A stretch of DNA of 64,000 nt from Metabacillus bambusae (GCF_017497975.1 NZ_JAGDEL010000003.1:62001-126000); one strand, 5' to 3'; positions 38,393 through 46,863 are shown, counted from the first letter of the stretch. The notes: generated by a model from the sequence alone, not told the origin. Translations and numbers: made by a program.

Positions 38393-39241
38393 CTAAATAT
38401 CAACAACCATATTTAAAATTCCTTTTACCCATTCGGAATTTTCTTCTACTCCATATTTTTCACAAAGATTCTTATGTGTTTTAATAAATTCAGGGACAAT
38501 ACTTTTCATTACTTTTAGTATGTCATTTGGTTCTCTACTACTATGCCATTGTGCTAAAAGTAATAATTGCTTGGCATTTAGTTTACTTCTTTTCCCTTCT
38601 AGTTTTGCCCAATCTCCATGTGAATTAGGTTGTATTCCTATTTCCATATACCAAGCTGTAGTCATAGACAATCTTAAATTATCTACACAGTGTAGAGCAT
38701 AGTAAATTTCGTTTCTCATTACCCTTCGATAGGCTTCATGAATATGAGCAAAAAATTTGGTTCTCCAAATCTCTACTTCTTCAACAGTAGGAATGTAGGA
38801 TAAAGCCATTGATTCGTTCAATATTTCTTTTATCAATCCTGTAGAATCATGTACTATTTTAATATTTTGATACCATACTGACGGTTTAATATCATTGAGT
38901 TTATAATAAAAGCTATCCACTTTTATAAAAGTAGAATAATGAGCAATACTATGAGTTGCCCAAGGGAAATCTTCAAAAAATAGAACATTACCCCAATTTT
39001 TCGCTCTCTGCTTCTTGTTTATTCTATATTCCTCAAACACTTCATCCTTAACTACAATACGAAGGTCTATATCCGAATATAAGTCAGTGTTTTGATTTCC
39101 GATTGAACCACCATAAAATACAGCTAATACGTTTCTATCATTTTTCAAATCTAATTCAATTGCTGCTATTAAGTCTTTACGATGTTTTGGAATATCCAAG
39201 TCTCTTGCTTTGTATTTAGCTTCTAATCCCACACATAACAA
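38393..39241 (-). CDS. Nucleotidyltransferase domain protein, streptomycin-adenylyltransferase-like
   Basis: 282 residues. VLAVFYGGSIGNQNTDLYSD followed by IDLRIVV is the GS...D-x-D active site of the polymerase-beta superfamily. The rest is helical (EIWRTKFFAHIHEAYRRVMR and ALHCVDNLRLSMTTAWYMEI), as in ANT(6)-type enzymes. Whether it acts on an aminoglycoside cannot be told. TTG at 39241 lies 5 nt after AAGGAG. Single-gene unit. Confidence 0.8.
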   Translation of the reverse strand: MLCVGLEAKYKARDLDIPKHRKDLIAAIELDLKNDRNVLAVFYGGSIGNQNTDLYSDIDLRIVVKDEVFEEYRINKKQRAKNWGNVLFFEDFPWATHSIAHYSTFIKVDSFYYKLNDIKPSVWYQNIKIVHDSTGLIKEILNESMALSYIPTVEEVEIWRTKFFAHIHEAYRRVMRNEIYYALHCVDNLRLSMTTAWYMEIGIQPNSHGDWAKLEGKRSKLNAKQLLLLAQWHSSREPNDILKVMKSIVPEFIKTHKNLCEKYGVEENSEWVKGILNMVVDI

Positions 39242-39295
39242 ACCAGCTCCTTATTTTGGAAGTATTTCTATAATTCGTTGAGTGGGTTTATAATT

Positions 39296-39335
39296 CCTTC
39301 TTGAACTAAACTGCCACGATAGTTGAAGAATAAAA
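39296..39335 (+). repeat. PSR copy 40, left and middle arms only
   Basis: CCTTCTTGAACTAAACTGCC then ACGATAGTTGAAGAATAA. Confidence 0.65.
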
Positions 39336-39414
39336 ACATATTAATTAACCTTTTTTCCTTCCAATGTAAAGTAAGTGAGAGGATATTCCAAGGATATAAG
39401 GGAATAGCGATGAT

Positions 39415-39609
39415 TCAATTACCTTTTATTTCATTACGTCCTATCTTATGCAGAAGGTATCCTGTTGTAATTGTTAAAAACATTATGATAAAAGCACTTG
39501 CAATATGATTGAGTCCATAATACTGCTCAAAACCATCCAAAATACCAGAATAAATCCCTGCCATAATTCCGGTTAAAATAAGTTTATCTATCCTTACGTA
39601 AAATTTCTT
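39415..39609 (-). pseudogene. Small membrane protein gene without a start codon
   Basis: An AAAGGAG box is followed by an open frame KKFYVRIDKLILTGIMAGIY-SGILDGFEQYYGLNHIASAF to IKGN and a stop, about 64 residues with two hydrophobic helices. No ATG, GTG or TTG occurs near the box; the first Met is at residue 15. The start seems lost, or translation begins inside with a 49-residue product. Family unrecognised. Confidence 0.45.
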
Positions 39610-39698
39610 CTCCTTTCTAATCTCTTAAATAAAGGTAACTATTAATAATAACTGTATATTAACATAAAGCCATAATTATATGGATTATTTTTCCTCCA

Positions 39699-39799
39699 CC
39701 TTATTAAACTAACCTGCCACTTTAGTTGAAAAACGATAAAGATAATGGCTGCCGCAGCAACCTCTATCCTAAACTCAAGCAACCGAAAGTTGAAGAAGG
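39699..39799 (+). repeat. PSR copy 41, full length
   Basis: Left arm CCTTATTAAACTAACCTGCC, middle arm TTTAGTTGAAAAAC, core GGCTGC-CGCA-GCAACC, right arm AACCGAAAGTTGAAGAAGG; ends 7 nt from the next stop. Confidence 0.85.
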
Positions 39800-39806
39800 T
39801 AAACAA

Positions 39807-40163
39807 TCAATCTTTTATTCTTAACTGTGTCTTAAGTTCTTTAAATGGTGTAGCATTCGATTCTTGATAATTCTTCAAATGTTGGGTTAAAACAGACCAA
39901 TTACTTTCAAGATATGGATGTATTTGAGTGGTGTCAGCAATACTATACAGTTCAATTAAGAAGTAAATAGTTTCCCATATTAAAAAGTCATCGTCTAATT
40001 CCAACAATAGATCTATAACACTTGGAATGTAGTTATAGGCTTCTTCAGAAGACATACCTTTGGTTATTGATTCGAAAGAATTACTAAAATACCACTCGTC
40101 CTTATCTAATTTATCTTCCCATTCGTCATATATCTCCAATAACCTTTTATCCGTTTTAATCAC
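39807..40163 (-). CDS. Hypothetical acidic protein, 118 residues
   Basis: Unrecognised; soluble, helical and acidic (YNYIPSVIDLLLELDDDFLI, WETIYFLIELYSIADTTQIH). The size and HEAT-like helical pairs recall small immunity or adaptor proteins, but there is no direct evidence. The GTG start at 40163 has only a weak GGGAC upstream. Single-gene unit between PSR copies 41 and 42. Confidence 0.6.
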   Translation of the reverse strand: MIKTDKRLLEIYDEWEDKLDKDEWYFSNSFESITKGMSSEEAYNYIPSVIDLLLELDDDFLIWETIYFLIELYSIADTTQIHPYLESNWSVLTQHLKNYQESNATPFKELKTQLRIKD

Positions 40164-40200
40164 GTCCCAAAGTGCAATTTAGCTACACATATATTATCAT

Positions 40201-40297
40201 TTCTTGTTCTACTATTCTGCCCCGTTAGTAGAACAAGAAAAGGGGCTACCACAGCAACCCAATCTTCAACTCTAGCACCCGTTAGTTCAACAAGAAA
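40201..40297 (+). repeat. PSR copy 42, full length
   Basis: Left arm TTCTTGTTCTACTATTCTGC and middle arm CGTTAGTAGAACAAGAAA pair well, including a shared change (CTAC/GTAG). Core GGGCTACC/GCAACCC, right arm CACCCGTTAGTTCAACAAG; ends 1 nt from the stop of the DUF402 gene. Confidence 0.9.
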
Positions 40298-40298
40298 T

Positions 40299-40835
40299 TC
40301 ATTGCTTAAGTAGTAAATTCTTGTGCTTTTTTGTTAGTTTCATCAAATCAAATTTGTTAGCCTTTATTAGTTCTTTAAGGTTATTATTTTCTATCCAGGC
40401 AATATTGTATAAAGCTTCGTCTATAATTCCTTGATTTAATGCGTCTTCAAGTTCATCTGTATCTTTTTGTATTACATCTCCTGTTGGTAGCACAACAATA
40501 TCAAGAAATAAGTCATCCATCCAAGGAACATTATTTTCAATTCCATTTTGTTTGCAAATGTCGATGTACCACTGAACAACCTCTCCTTTGGGGTTGAACA
40601 TAGTTGTTACTGAATAGCGTTGTTCACTCGGAAAATGTTGTAACCAAATATAGTTATCATCAACTATACAAAACCTCTTCTCACCATACTGGACATACAA
40701 AGGTTCCAAAACTGAGTTAATTTTTATTAAAGAGATATATCCTTTAAAACCCTCTGTATCAAGAAATAATTGTCTATACTCTTTTTTTATAACACGTTTC
40801 CAATCTGGACGGTCCCCATATTTCCTTTTTAACAT
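40299..40835 (-). CDS. DUF402 domain protein (FomD-like fold)
   Basis: 178 residues. DDLFLDIVVLPTGDVIQKDT-DELEDALNQGIIDEALYNIA is the DUF402 core with the acidic residues that bind divalent metal in nucleotide phosphatases of this fold. YISLIKINSVLEPLYVQYGE precedes it. Members hydrolyse nucleoside di/triphosphates or CDP-linked compounds; the substrate is unknown here. The ATG has only a weak upstream box. Single-gene unit with a PSR 1 nt from its stop. Confidence 0.82.
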   Translation of the reverse strand: MLKRKYGDRPDWKRVIKKEYRQLFLDTEGFKGYISLIKINSVLEPLYVQYGEKRFCIVDDNYIWLQHFPSEQRYSVTTMFNPKGEVVQWYIDICKQNGIENNVPWMDDLFLDIVVLPTGDVIQKDTDELEDALNQGIIDEALYNIAWIENNNLKELIKANKFDLMKLTKKHKNLLLKQ

Positions 40836-40917
40836 CTACAATCCCTCAAATCCTAAATTTAAATTACTATTAATTAGAATATTATAAAGATTCGATTAAA
40901 TCACTAAATAAATTACT

Positions 40918-40997
40918 CTGTTCAACTATCCACCCAATTAGCACAATAAGAAAGTAGCGATTATTCTGCTTGAACAATCTACCGTTAGTCAAATATG
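40918..40997 (+). repeat. PSR copy 43, full length
   Basis: Left arm CTGTTCAACTATCCACCC, middle arm ATTAGCACAATAAG, core TAGCGATTATTC/GAACAATCTA, right arm ACCGTTAGTCAAATATG. Confidence 0.82.
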
Positions 40998-41084
40998 TAA
41001 TTACTTGAACTCTGGCATAAATCGTAATTATATTTTTAAAACAATGTTTTGGTATTTTATTGTTATCCCTCCACATACCTTTTT

Positions 41085-41252
41085 ATGGGAGGTGTTTTAA
41101 AGAAAGCGAGGAGCCTATTTGCAACCATCGGAATCTCTTTAGTTACATTTGCCGTTTTAGCTTTTAACGATGAATCACAGGTCTTTCACAATATTATTTG
41201 TTCGTTTTCAGGTCTTTTAATTTTAAGTTTGAGTCACAGATTTTTAAAATAA
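41085..41252 (+). CDS. Possible small membrane protein, 55 residues
   Basis: From ATG at 41085: MGGVLKKARSLFATIGISLV, then TFAVLAFNDESQ and SFSGLLILSLSHRFLK, two hydrophobic helices. A GGAGGTG box lies inside the first codons, so the natural start may have been a few codons later and been lost. No family recognised. Confidence 0.4.
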   Translation: MGGVLKKARSLFATIGISLVTFAVLAFNDESQVFHNIICSFSGLLILSLSHRFLK

Positions 41253-41340
41253 AAAGTGGAAAATCAAAACCTTAGACTAATGATGCAGTTATTAAAATTA
41301 GTTTACATACAAGAACTGCTTATGTCGCTTTTCAAATGGA

Positions 41341-41388
41341 AAAAAGGCTTACTTCTAATTGAAGTAAAGCACCAGAAAGTTGAATAAC
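41341..41388 (+). repeat. PSR copy 44, core and right arm
   Basis: Core GGCTTACTTC/GAAGTAAAGC and right arm CACCAGAAAGTTGAATAAC; 7 nt from the stop of the 62-residue membrane gene. Confidence 0.7.
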
Positions 41389-41395
41389 TTAATCT

Positions 41396-41584
41396 TTATT
41401 TCCTTTGTTTTTTTTTGTCAATAATATATAAAACTAAGGCTATAAATAAAGAGATGAAAAAATAGCGTAAATCAATTTTCACACATCCGATACATTCCGT
41501 TAAGTAATCATAAATAGCGAATAAAAGAAGAAATATTGATACTGCAAAGAAAAGTTTAGAAGCACTTTTGTTTCTTGTTTTCAT
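41396..41584 (-). CDS. Small membrane protein, 62 residues
   Basis: Helix SKLFFAVSIFLLLFAIYDYL, a loop with a Cys-x-x-Cys pair (TECIGCVKIDLRY) and a second helix FFISLFIALVLYIIDKKKQR. GGGAG precedes the ATG by 7 nt. Unrecognised. The Cys pair could bind metal or form a disulfide; inference only. Confidence 0.6.
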   Translation of the reverse strand: MKTRNKSASKLFFAVSIFLLLFAIYDYLTECIGCVKIDLRYFFISLFIALVLYIIDKKKQRK

Positions 41585-41643
41585 AAAAAATCTCCCAACT
41601 GAAATTCACTTCATATGATAAATCATTCCACAACATAACCCCG

Positions 41644-41726
41644 TGTTATTCAACTATCCTGCCATTTAGTTCAATAAGAAAGTGCATTACCCCTTCTTGA
41701 AGTAATGCACCCTTTAGTTTAACATG
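41644..41726 (+). repeat. PSR copy 45, full length
   Basis: Left arm GTTATTCAACTATCCTGCC, middle arm TTTAGTTCAATAAG, core GTGCATTACC/GAAGTAATGCAC, right arm CACCCTTTAGTTTAACATG; 9 nt from the next stop. Confidence 0.9.
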
Positions 41727-41735
41727 CATGCTATT

Positions 41736-42260
41736 CTAGTTTACAAACCTCTTGTAATAAACCAATAAAATAACAAGCAAGATAGGATTAATAATTGCTG
41801 AATATCCTAAATTCCACCATCCGTAATGAAAATATCCCCAAGGTTCGGGCAATAGGGTGATGGATTCATAGGTTAACAAACATACTTCCCAATAGATAAA
41901 ATAACGTATTTGTATAATTAAGGAACTTTTAAAAGGATACCAATTCAAAAACATCATATTTACAGGTGGAAGTAACATAGTATTGGCTGGTAATGCTGCC
42001 CAATCCACATTTTTTGTAAAATACCAGTATGCATGATATTTCAAATCTATGTAAGCATCAAAAGACATTTGAAATGCAGTTGTAAATGACCAGATATGGA
42101 CAATTTGTTTTGCCGAAATCCATTTCCATTTAACCTCTCGAAACCATCTCCACTTTTCAAGTTCTTTCTGATGTTCATGCTCAGAATATTTAAACAAGAC
42201 ATAAAGGAAGAATGCAACTCCTGGGATGAAAAATAATAATCCGACTATAAGGGCACTCAT
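41736..42260 (-). CDS. CBO0543-like membrane protein
   Basis: 174 residues with about five helices; it opens MSALIVGLLFFIPGVAFFLY. FDAYIDLKYHAYWYFTKNVD followed by WAALPANTMLLPPVNMMFLN-WYPF resembles the D-x-x-x-x-x-YHAYWYF and P-x-N-MMFLNWYPF blocks of Bacillus CBO0543-type proteins. Function unknown. ATG at 42260 is 9 nt after AAGGA; the Met three codons upstream is too close to it. Distant relative of the gene at 20521. Confidence 0.65.
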   Translation of the reverse strand: MSALIVGLLFFIPGVAFFLYVLFKYSEHEHQKELEKWRWFREVKWKWISAKQIVHIWSFTTAFQMSFDAYIDLKYHAYWYFTKNVDWAALPANTMLLPPVNMMFLNWYPFKSSLIIQIRYFIYWEVCLLTYESITLLPEPWGYFHYGWWNLGYSAIINPILLVILLVYYKRFVN

Positions 42261-42322
42261 TTTAACCATTTCCTTTTTATTTTGTTTCTTTCTATAATTT
42301 CCCCTAGGTATTGGTTATATCC

Positions 42323-42402
42323 TCACTTCACTAAATCTGCCCCTTTAGCACATAAGAAAAGCGATGCCTAATTAGACTATCGCACCCGTTAGTTGAAGAA
42401 GC
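42323..42402 (+). repeat. PSR copy 46, full length
   Basis: Left arm TCACTTCACTAAATCTGCCC, middle arm CTTTAGCACATAAG, core GCGATGCC/GACTATCGC, right arm CACCCGTTAGTTGAAGAAG; 4 nt from the phzF-like stop. Confidence 0.88.
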
Positions 42403-42406
42403 AAGA

Positions 42407-43291
42407 TTAGTATACAAACCATTCACCCTTAGCAATTTTTTCTACTCTACCTCCTACATTAACGCTGATTTTCCCGTTATCATCACCTGCTTTTAAAAAC
42501 AATAAAGAAGGTCTTTTGATTTCGTACCCTTGTTCTACTCTTATGTTTATTTTACTTGTTCCAAAATATCGGTATTTAACTAAGTAAGCAGCCAAACATC
42601 CATTTGAACTACCAGTAGCTGCATCTTCTGGAATGCCATAATAATCTGCAAAGTCTCGAACATTTAAATCATTGTTCGAATTATACGTATCTGGAGAAAA
42701 AATTATAATTGCTTTTGCATCAGTATGTTCAATTAACTCAAAATATTTTTCTCTATTTATCTTTACTTTTTTTACTGCTTCTAATGATTTTAATGGGACA
42801 ACAATCACTGGAAGTCCAGTTGAAACTTCTTGAATAGGAAATCTATCGTCTATGTATTCTTTATCTATATTTAAAACACAAGAAACCCTATTTTTATCTA
42901 AAACCCAACCAAAAGTTGGTTCATTTTGTTTCATCCATAGAATTTCTTCTTGATTATTGAACGAAACGAGAATTTGTCCAGCTTTTAAATTTAAAATAAG
43001 TTTCTCCAAGGGTTTTTCTAATATTTCATTTTGAATGATATATGCAGTTCCTAAAGTCGGATGTCCAGCAAAAGGAACTTCTTCATTAGGTGTAAAAATT
43101 CGAACGTCATAACCATCATCAGTTTTTTTATCTGATAAGATAAAAGTAGTCTCAGAAAAATTAATTTCCTTGGCTATTTGTTGCATTTCATTATCAGAAA
43201 TGTTTTCAGTATTTTTAAAAACAGCAAGTTGATTTCCTGTATATCTCCCTTGTGAAAAAACATCAACAATAGAATAATTAATTTTCCCCAT
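42407..43291 (-). CDS. PhzF-family isomerase
   Basis: 294 residues, full length for PhzF/YddE. It opens INYSIVDVFSQGRYTGNQLA, has the catalytic Glu in INFSETTFIL (residue about 45), VPFAGHPTLGTAYII, and the C-terminal EDAATGSSNGCLAAYLV. The two-lobed diaminopimelate-epimerase-like fold isomerises small organic acids; the substrate is unknown outside phenazine synthesis. ATG at 43291 is 5 nt after GGGGAGA; the frame extends 15 codons upstream without a box. Single-gene unit. Confidence 0.9.
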   Translation of the reverse strand: MGKINYSIVDVFSQGRYTGNQLAVFKNTENISDNEMQQIAKEINFSETTFILSDKKTDDGYDVRIFTPNEEVPFAGHPTLGTAYIIQNEILEKPLEKLILNLKAGQILVSFNNQEEILWMKQNEPTFGWVLDKNRVSCVLNIDKEYIDDRFPIQEVSTGLPVIVVPLKSLEAVKKVKINREKYFELIEHTDAKAIIIFSPDTYNSNNDLNVRDFADYYGIPEDAATGSSNGCLAAYLVKYRYFGTSKINIRVEQGYEIKRPSLLFLKAGDDNGKISVNVGGRVEKIAKGEWFVY

Positions 43292-43347
43292 AAGTCTCTC
43301 CCCGTTTATGTTTGTATTATTTTGAATAATACCCATTCATTCGCATT

Positions 43348-43432
43348 TTCTTGTTCAACTAACCTGCTCAGTTAATTCCATAAGTAAAGCGATCCTTCCT
43401 TTTTGAAGCATCGCACCCGATAGTTGTATAAC
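43348..43432 (+). repeat. PSR copy 47, full length
   Basis: Left arm TTCTTGTTCAACTAACCTGC, middle arm GTTAATTCCATAAG, core GCGATCC/GCATCGC, right arm CACCCGATAGTTGTATAAC; 9 nt from the next stop. Confidence 0.88.
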
Positions 43433-43441
43433 TATTTATTT

Positions 43442-43648
43442 TCAAAAGAAAAAGAAATACAGTGCTAATAAATATATACAAATGTATACCCAAGAACCCA
43501 TTATCCAGAAAAAATTAAAACATCCTTTATTTTTTCTATTTAGTATTACATTTAAAATAGCCAATATTACCACTAAAATATATAAAGGTGCTACCGCTAA
43601 TTTTGAGATAAGTTCTGGAAAGGGCATTTCCATTAATTTGTCTTCCAC
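43442..43648 (-). CDS. Small membrane protein, 68 residues
   Basis: GTG at 43648 follows AGGGGGAGAT. The product starts MEDKLMEMPFPELISKLAVA and has two helices (PLYILVVILAILNVILN and WIMGSWVYICIYLLALYFFF) split by a basic loop. The longer frame to 43705 has no box. Unrecognised family. Confidence 0.6.
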   Translation of the reverse strand: MEDKLMEMPFPELISKLAVAPLYILVVILAILNVILNRKNKGCFNFFWIMGSWVYICIYLLALYFFFF

Positions 43649-43695
43649 ATTATCTCCCCCTAACTTAAGTCTAATATTAGCATAATTATCTAATT

Positions 43696-43723
43696 CCTTG
43701 TTCAACTAAACTGCCGAAGCAGG
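43696..43723 (+). repeat. PSR copy 48, left arm
   Basis: CCTTGTTCAACTAAACTGCC then GAAGCAGG; the rest is missing. Confidence 0.6.
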
Positions 43724-43813
43724 TGGTGATCTTTAACAATTGCAGTTTTTGTGTTTCTAATATAAAAAAAGACAGAAAATGAACAATATTTCCTGCCTTA
43801 ATCATCAGTTTAT

Positions 43814-44245
43814 TTATTGTTTATTTAAAGATCTTCTGTATTGGTACTGTTTCCAATGAAATCTTATATAGCAACCAACACAAAAACCTAAAATTGCAAT
43901 AAATGCGGCTGCAGCAACCATAATGGTGAAGACATAACCAAAAGTCGTCCAATTCATTAGAAAACTTATTAATCCCCCTGCTAGACAAATGACCGCAATT
44001 ATCTGATTGAATTGTTGCTGATCCCATTCCTCAGGAATATATTGTGAAGGGTGCTTTCTAAAAAACAGCTTTGCTAAACGCATTACAGGATTAAATCCAA
44101 AAAATAAGCCCATTAAACCTGCTAAGATAGGAATAGCAAGGATCCATTCTTGCTTAGTTATCCAGGTAAACAATACAGACACCACTATAAACCACTGATT
44201 TGTTCGTACAAGCGGACGAGGAACTGAACGTACTTGACTTCCCAT
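43814..44245 (-). CDS. DUF4395 family membrane protein
   Basis: 143 residues with four helices. It opens MGSQVRSVPRPLVRTNQWFI, has FGFNPVMRLAKLFFRKHPSQ-YIPEEWDQQQFN in the middle, and AAFIAILGFCVGCYIRFHWK at the end, the DUF4395 G-F-C-x-G-C motif. These often accompany thiol-redox or rhodanese proteins, suggesting a redox-active Cys pair at the membrane, but function is not established. ATG at 44245 follows GGAAGG at 9 nt. Confidence 0.82.
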   Translation of the reverse strand: MGSQVRSVPRPLVRTNQWFIVVSVLFTWITKQEWILAIPILAGLMGLFFGFNPVMRLAKLFFRKHPSQYIPEEWDQQQFNQIIAVICLAGGLISFLMNWTTFGYVFTIMVAAAAFIAILGFCVGCYIRFHWKQYQYRRSLNKQ

Positions 44246-44400
44246 CAAATCCAACCTTCCTTATCGTTATTATATAATTTACTTTGATTTTTCTCCTTTT
44301 TTCTATTTTATTATAAAAAAAGATAAAATGATTGAACTCAAACTGGTTTCTTCATTTTTAAAACCTCCAACAAGGAAAAATTTAACCTTATTTTAGCATT

Positions 44401-44486
44401 ACTTCTTCCTCTAAGTCGCCATGTTAGTGCAACAAAAGGATTGCCGCAGTAACCCTCTCCTTAAACTTACGCCCCGTTAGTAAAAA
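44401..44486 (+). repeat. PSR copy 49, full length, last full copy in the window
   Basis: Left arm CTTCTTCCTCTAAGTCGCC, middle arm TGTTAGTGCAACAA, core GGATTGC-CGCA-GTAACCC, right arm GCCCCGTTAGTAAAAA. It lies just before the GNAT fragment cut by Tn3 sequence. Confidence 0.78.
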
Positions 44487-44521
44487 TTGCTTATGGATGA
44501 TTAGTTTTTGTTCGTGCATAT

Positions 44522-44697
44522 TTATAAAAATAATGACATACCTGTGGCAGCCGAATCTCTTTCTACAAAGCCAAGTTTCTTATAAAAGTTTTGTTTTCCT
44601 TTTGCACAAGATAATTGAATCCACTTAATACCTAGTTCCTTACATTTTTTTAGTAAAGCATTCATCACTTTCTTTCCAATACCTTTACCCCTTTTCC
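44522..44697 (-). pseudogene. GNAT acetyltransferase C-terminal fragment joined to Tn3 sequence
   Basis: Residues RGKGIGKKVMNALLKKCKEL (acetyl-CoA motif A) through NFYKKLGFVERDSAATGMSL are a normal GNAT C-terminus. Upstream the frame runs into Tn3 transposase DNA (antisense-like nonsense residues), so the first half of the gene is gone. The junction lies in the shared GGAAAAGGGG tract at about 44690-44697. Confidence 0.75.
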
Positions 44698-46814
44698 GGT
44701 TCCATAATGTGGATTTGCATCTGCATGTAATGATGAAACACCTAGCTGCATTCTCATTCCATCTGACGAGGACGTCGTGCCGTCTCCCCATTAAGAAACA
44801 ATTGTAATTTGTGATGAAAATTTACTAAAATGGCTTGGGCTTTATTCATTGCGTCTTCATACATGCGCCATTGAGAAACATTGGCTAGTTGCTTATATGT
44901 AAGTCCGGGTGTGGCTTCAGCCATCTTACTCAATCCAATATTCATTCCCATACCTAAAAGAGCAGCCATAATAATGATTGTTTCTTCTTTATCTGGTTTT
45001 CGGTTGTTAGAAGCATGAGTAAATTGCTCATGAAATCCTGTTATATGGGCAACATCCATAAGTAGATCGGTTAATTTAATTCTTGGTAGCATTTGATAAA
45101 GGCTTGCACTAAACTTTTTTGCTTCTTCTGGAACAACTTTTTCTAAGCGTGCAAGTGACAGCTTTCCTTTTTCAAGAGAAACCCCATCTAACTTGTTGGA
45201 ATTGGCATCTAACCACTTTAACCTTTCGTTAAGGCTGCTGGTTCTCTCCGTCATATAATCTTCGAATGATAAACTAACTGATAATCTCGTATTCTCCTTC
45301 GTTTGGTTCCATCTATCTTCTGAAAACAAATATTCCTCAAAATCTCTATATTGTCTGCTGCCAACAATGGAAACATCTCCTGCCCGAACATGCTCCCGAA
45401 GTTCTGTTAAAACAGCCATTTCATAGTAATGACGATTGATTGTTGTACCATCTTCCTCGTACAAATGCTTTTTCCAACGTTTTGAAATAAAATCCACAGG
45501 CGAGTCATCAGGCACTTTTCGCTTTCCGGATTCGTTCATTCCTCGGATAATATCAACAGCTTGTAAAAGTGGCTCATTTGCCTTTGTAGAATGAAATTCC
45601 AATACCCTTAATAGCGTTGGCGAATATTTTCTAAGTGAATAAAATAGTTTTTGCAGTAAGTCTAAATAATCATAGTCAGCTGGGCGTGCAAGTTCTTGGG
45701 CTTCTTCCACGGAAGAAACAAAAGAGTTCCATTCAATAACAGATTCCAAAACCTCAAAAACGTCTAATTTCTCTTCTTTAGCTTTGATTAATGCTTGTCC
45801 GATGTTCTTAAAGTGTATGACTTTTTCATTCAGCTTTTTTCCGTTTTGTTTCTGAATTTCCTCTTGAGCCTTACGACCTTTTGATAACAGACTTAGTATT
45901 TGTCTGTCATGAATTTCAAACGCTTTATCTGTTAACTCCTGAGTAAGTTGTAATAAATAGACGGTTAATATTGAATATCGTTTATTTTCTTGAAAGTCAC
46001 GGAATGCATAAGGCTCATATCGTGAACCTAAGCGAGATAGCTGTAACAGGCGATTGCGATGCAAATGACTAATTTGTACCGTTTCTATTTCCATCCTTCG
46101 TATGTATTCGAGTCGTTCTATTACTTTTAGAAATGTTTCGGGTGAAGGATGACCCGGTGGCTCTTTTAACCAACCCAATATCGTTTTATTGGATTCGGAT
46201 GGATGTTGTGAGGTAATAATCTCTTCAAGTTTTTCTTTTTGCTCAATTGTTAGAGATTGATTAACCGTGTTGAATAACTTCTTTTCAGCCATTGCCCTTG
46301 CTTCCCACACCATTCTTTCAAGTGTAGTGATAGCAGGCAGTATGATTTTGTTTTTTCTTAGAAAATCTATACATTCATGTAGTAGATGAATGGCATCACC
46401 ATTTTCCAAAGCTAATTGATGAAGGTGCTTAAATGTCATTCGATATTCTTTTAGAGTAAAAGTTACAAAGTCGTATTCATTTCGAATTTCTTTCAAATGA
46501 TCCCAAAGTGTATTTTCTCTTTGAGGATAAAGACTAAGCGAAGATGGAGTAGAACCGATTTGTTTCGATATATAATGTATGACTGAATCTGGGATGCTTT
46601 TGATATGAGTGTATGGCCAACCGGGATACCGAAGAATGGCCAATTGAACGGCGAACCCTAAACGGTTTTCTTCTCTCCTTCGCTTATTTATAATTTCTAA
46701 ATCTCGTTTGGAAAAAGTGTAGTAGCTTCCTAGCACCCACTCATCTTCAGAAATTTGTATAAAGGCTTGTCGCTGTTCCGGTGTAAGTAATTCTCTACCT
46801 CTCGCCATTTTCAT
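44690..46814 (-). pseudogene. tnpA: Tn3-family transposase, frameshifted and 3'-deleted
   Basis: An ATG with a weak box opens MARGRELLTPEQRQAFIQIS, the usual Tn3 TnpA start (ELLT-EQR). LPRIKLTDLLMDVAHITGF (first catalytic Asp) and ALLGMGMNIGLSKMAEATPG (second region) are present, then HHKLQLFLN leaves the frame. In the next frame the expected WGDGTTSSSDGM and ANPHYGTGKG follow, after which GNAT sequence begins. About the last quarter, with the catalytic Glu, is missing. The transposase is dead. It is divergent from an intact-looking resolvase gene. Confidence 0.85.
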
Positions 46815-46863
46815 ACAGTATCATCTCATTTCTGTGATTATTCAGTTAATTAGTTCATATATA

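Noticed and set aside
610..44486. PSR array as a CRISPR array
   Set aside because: Repeats are about 1 kb apart with genes between them, not spaced by 30-40 nt unique spacers, and no cas genes are present.
610..44486. PSRs as ordinary rho-independent terminators
   Set aside because: They have a shared arm sequence, fixed orientation irrespective of gene strand and no T run after the stem; real terminators in the window look different and occur in addition.
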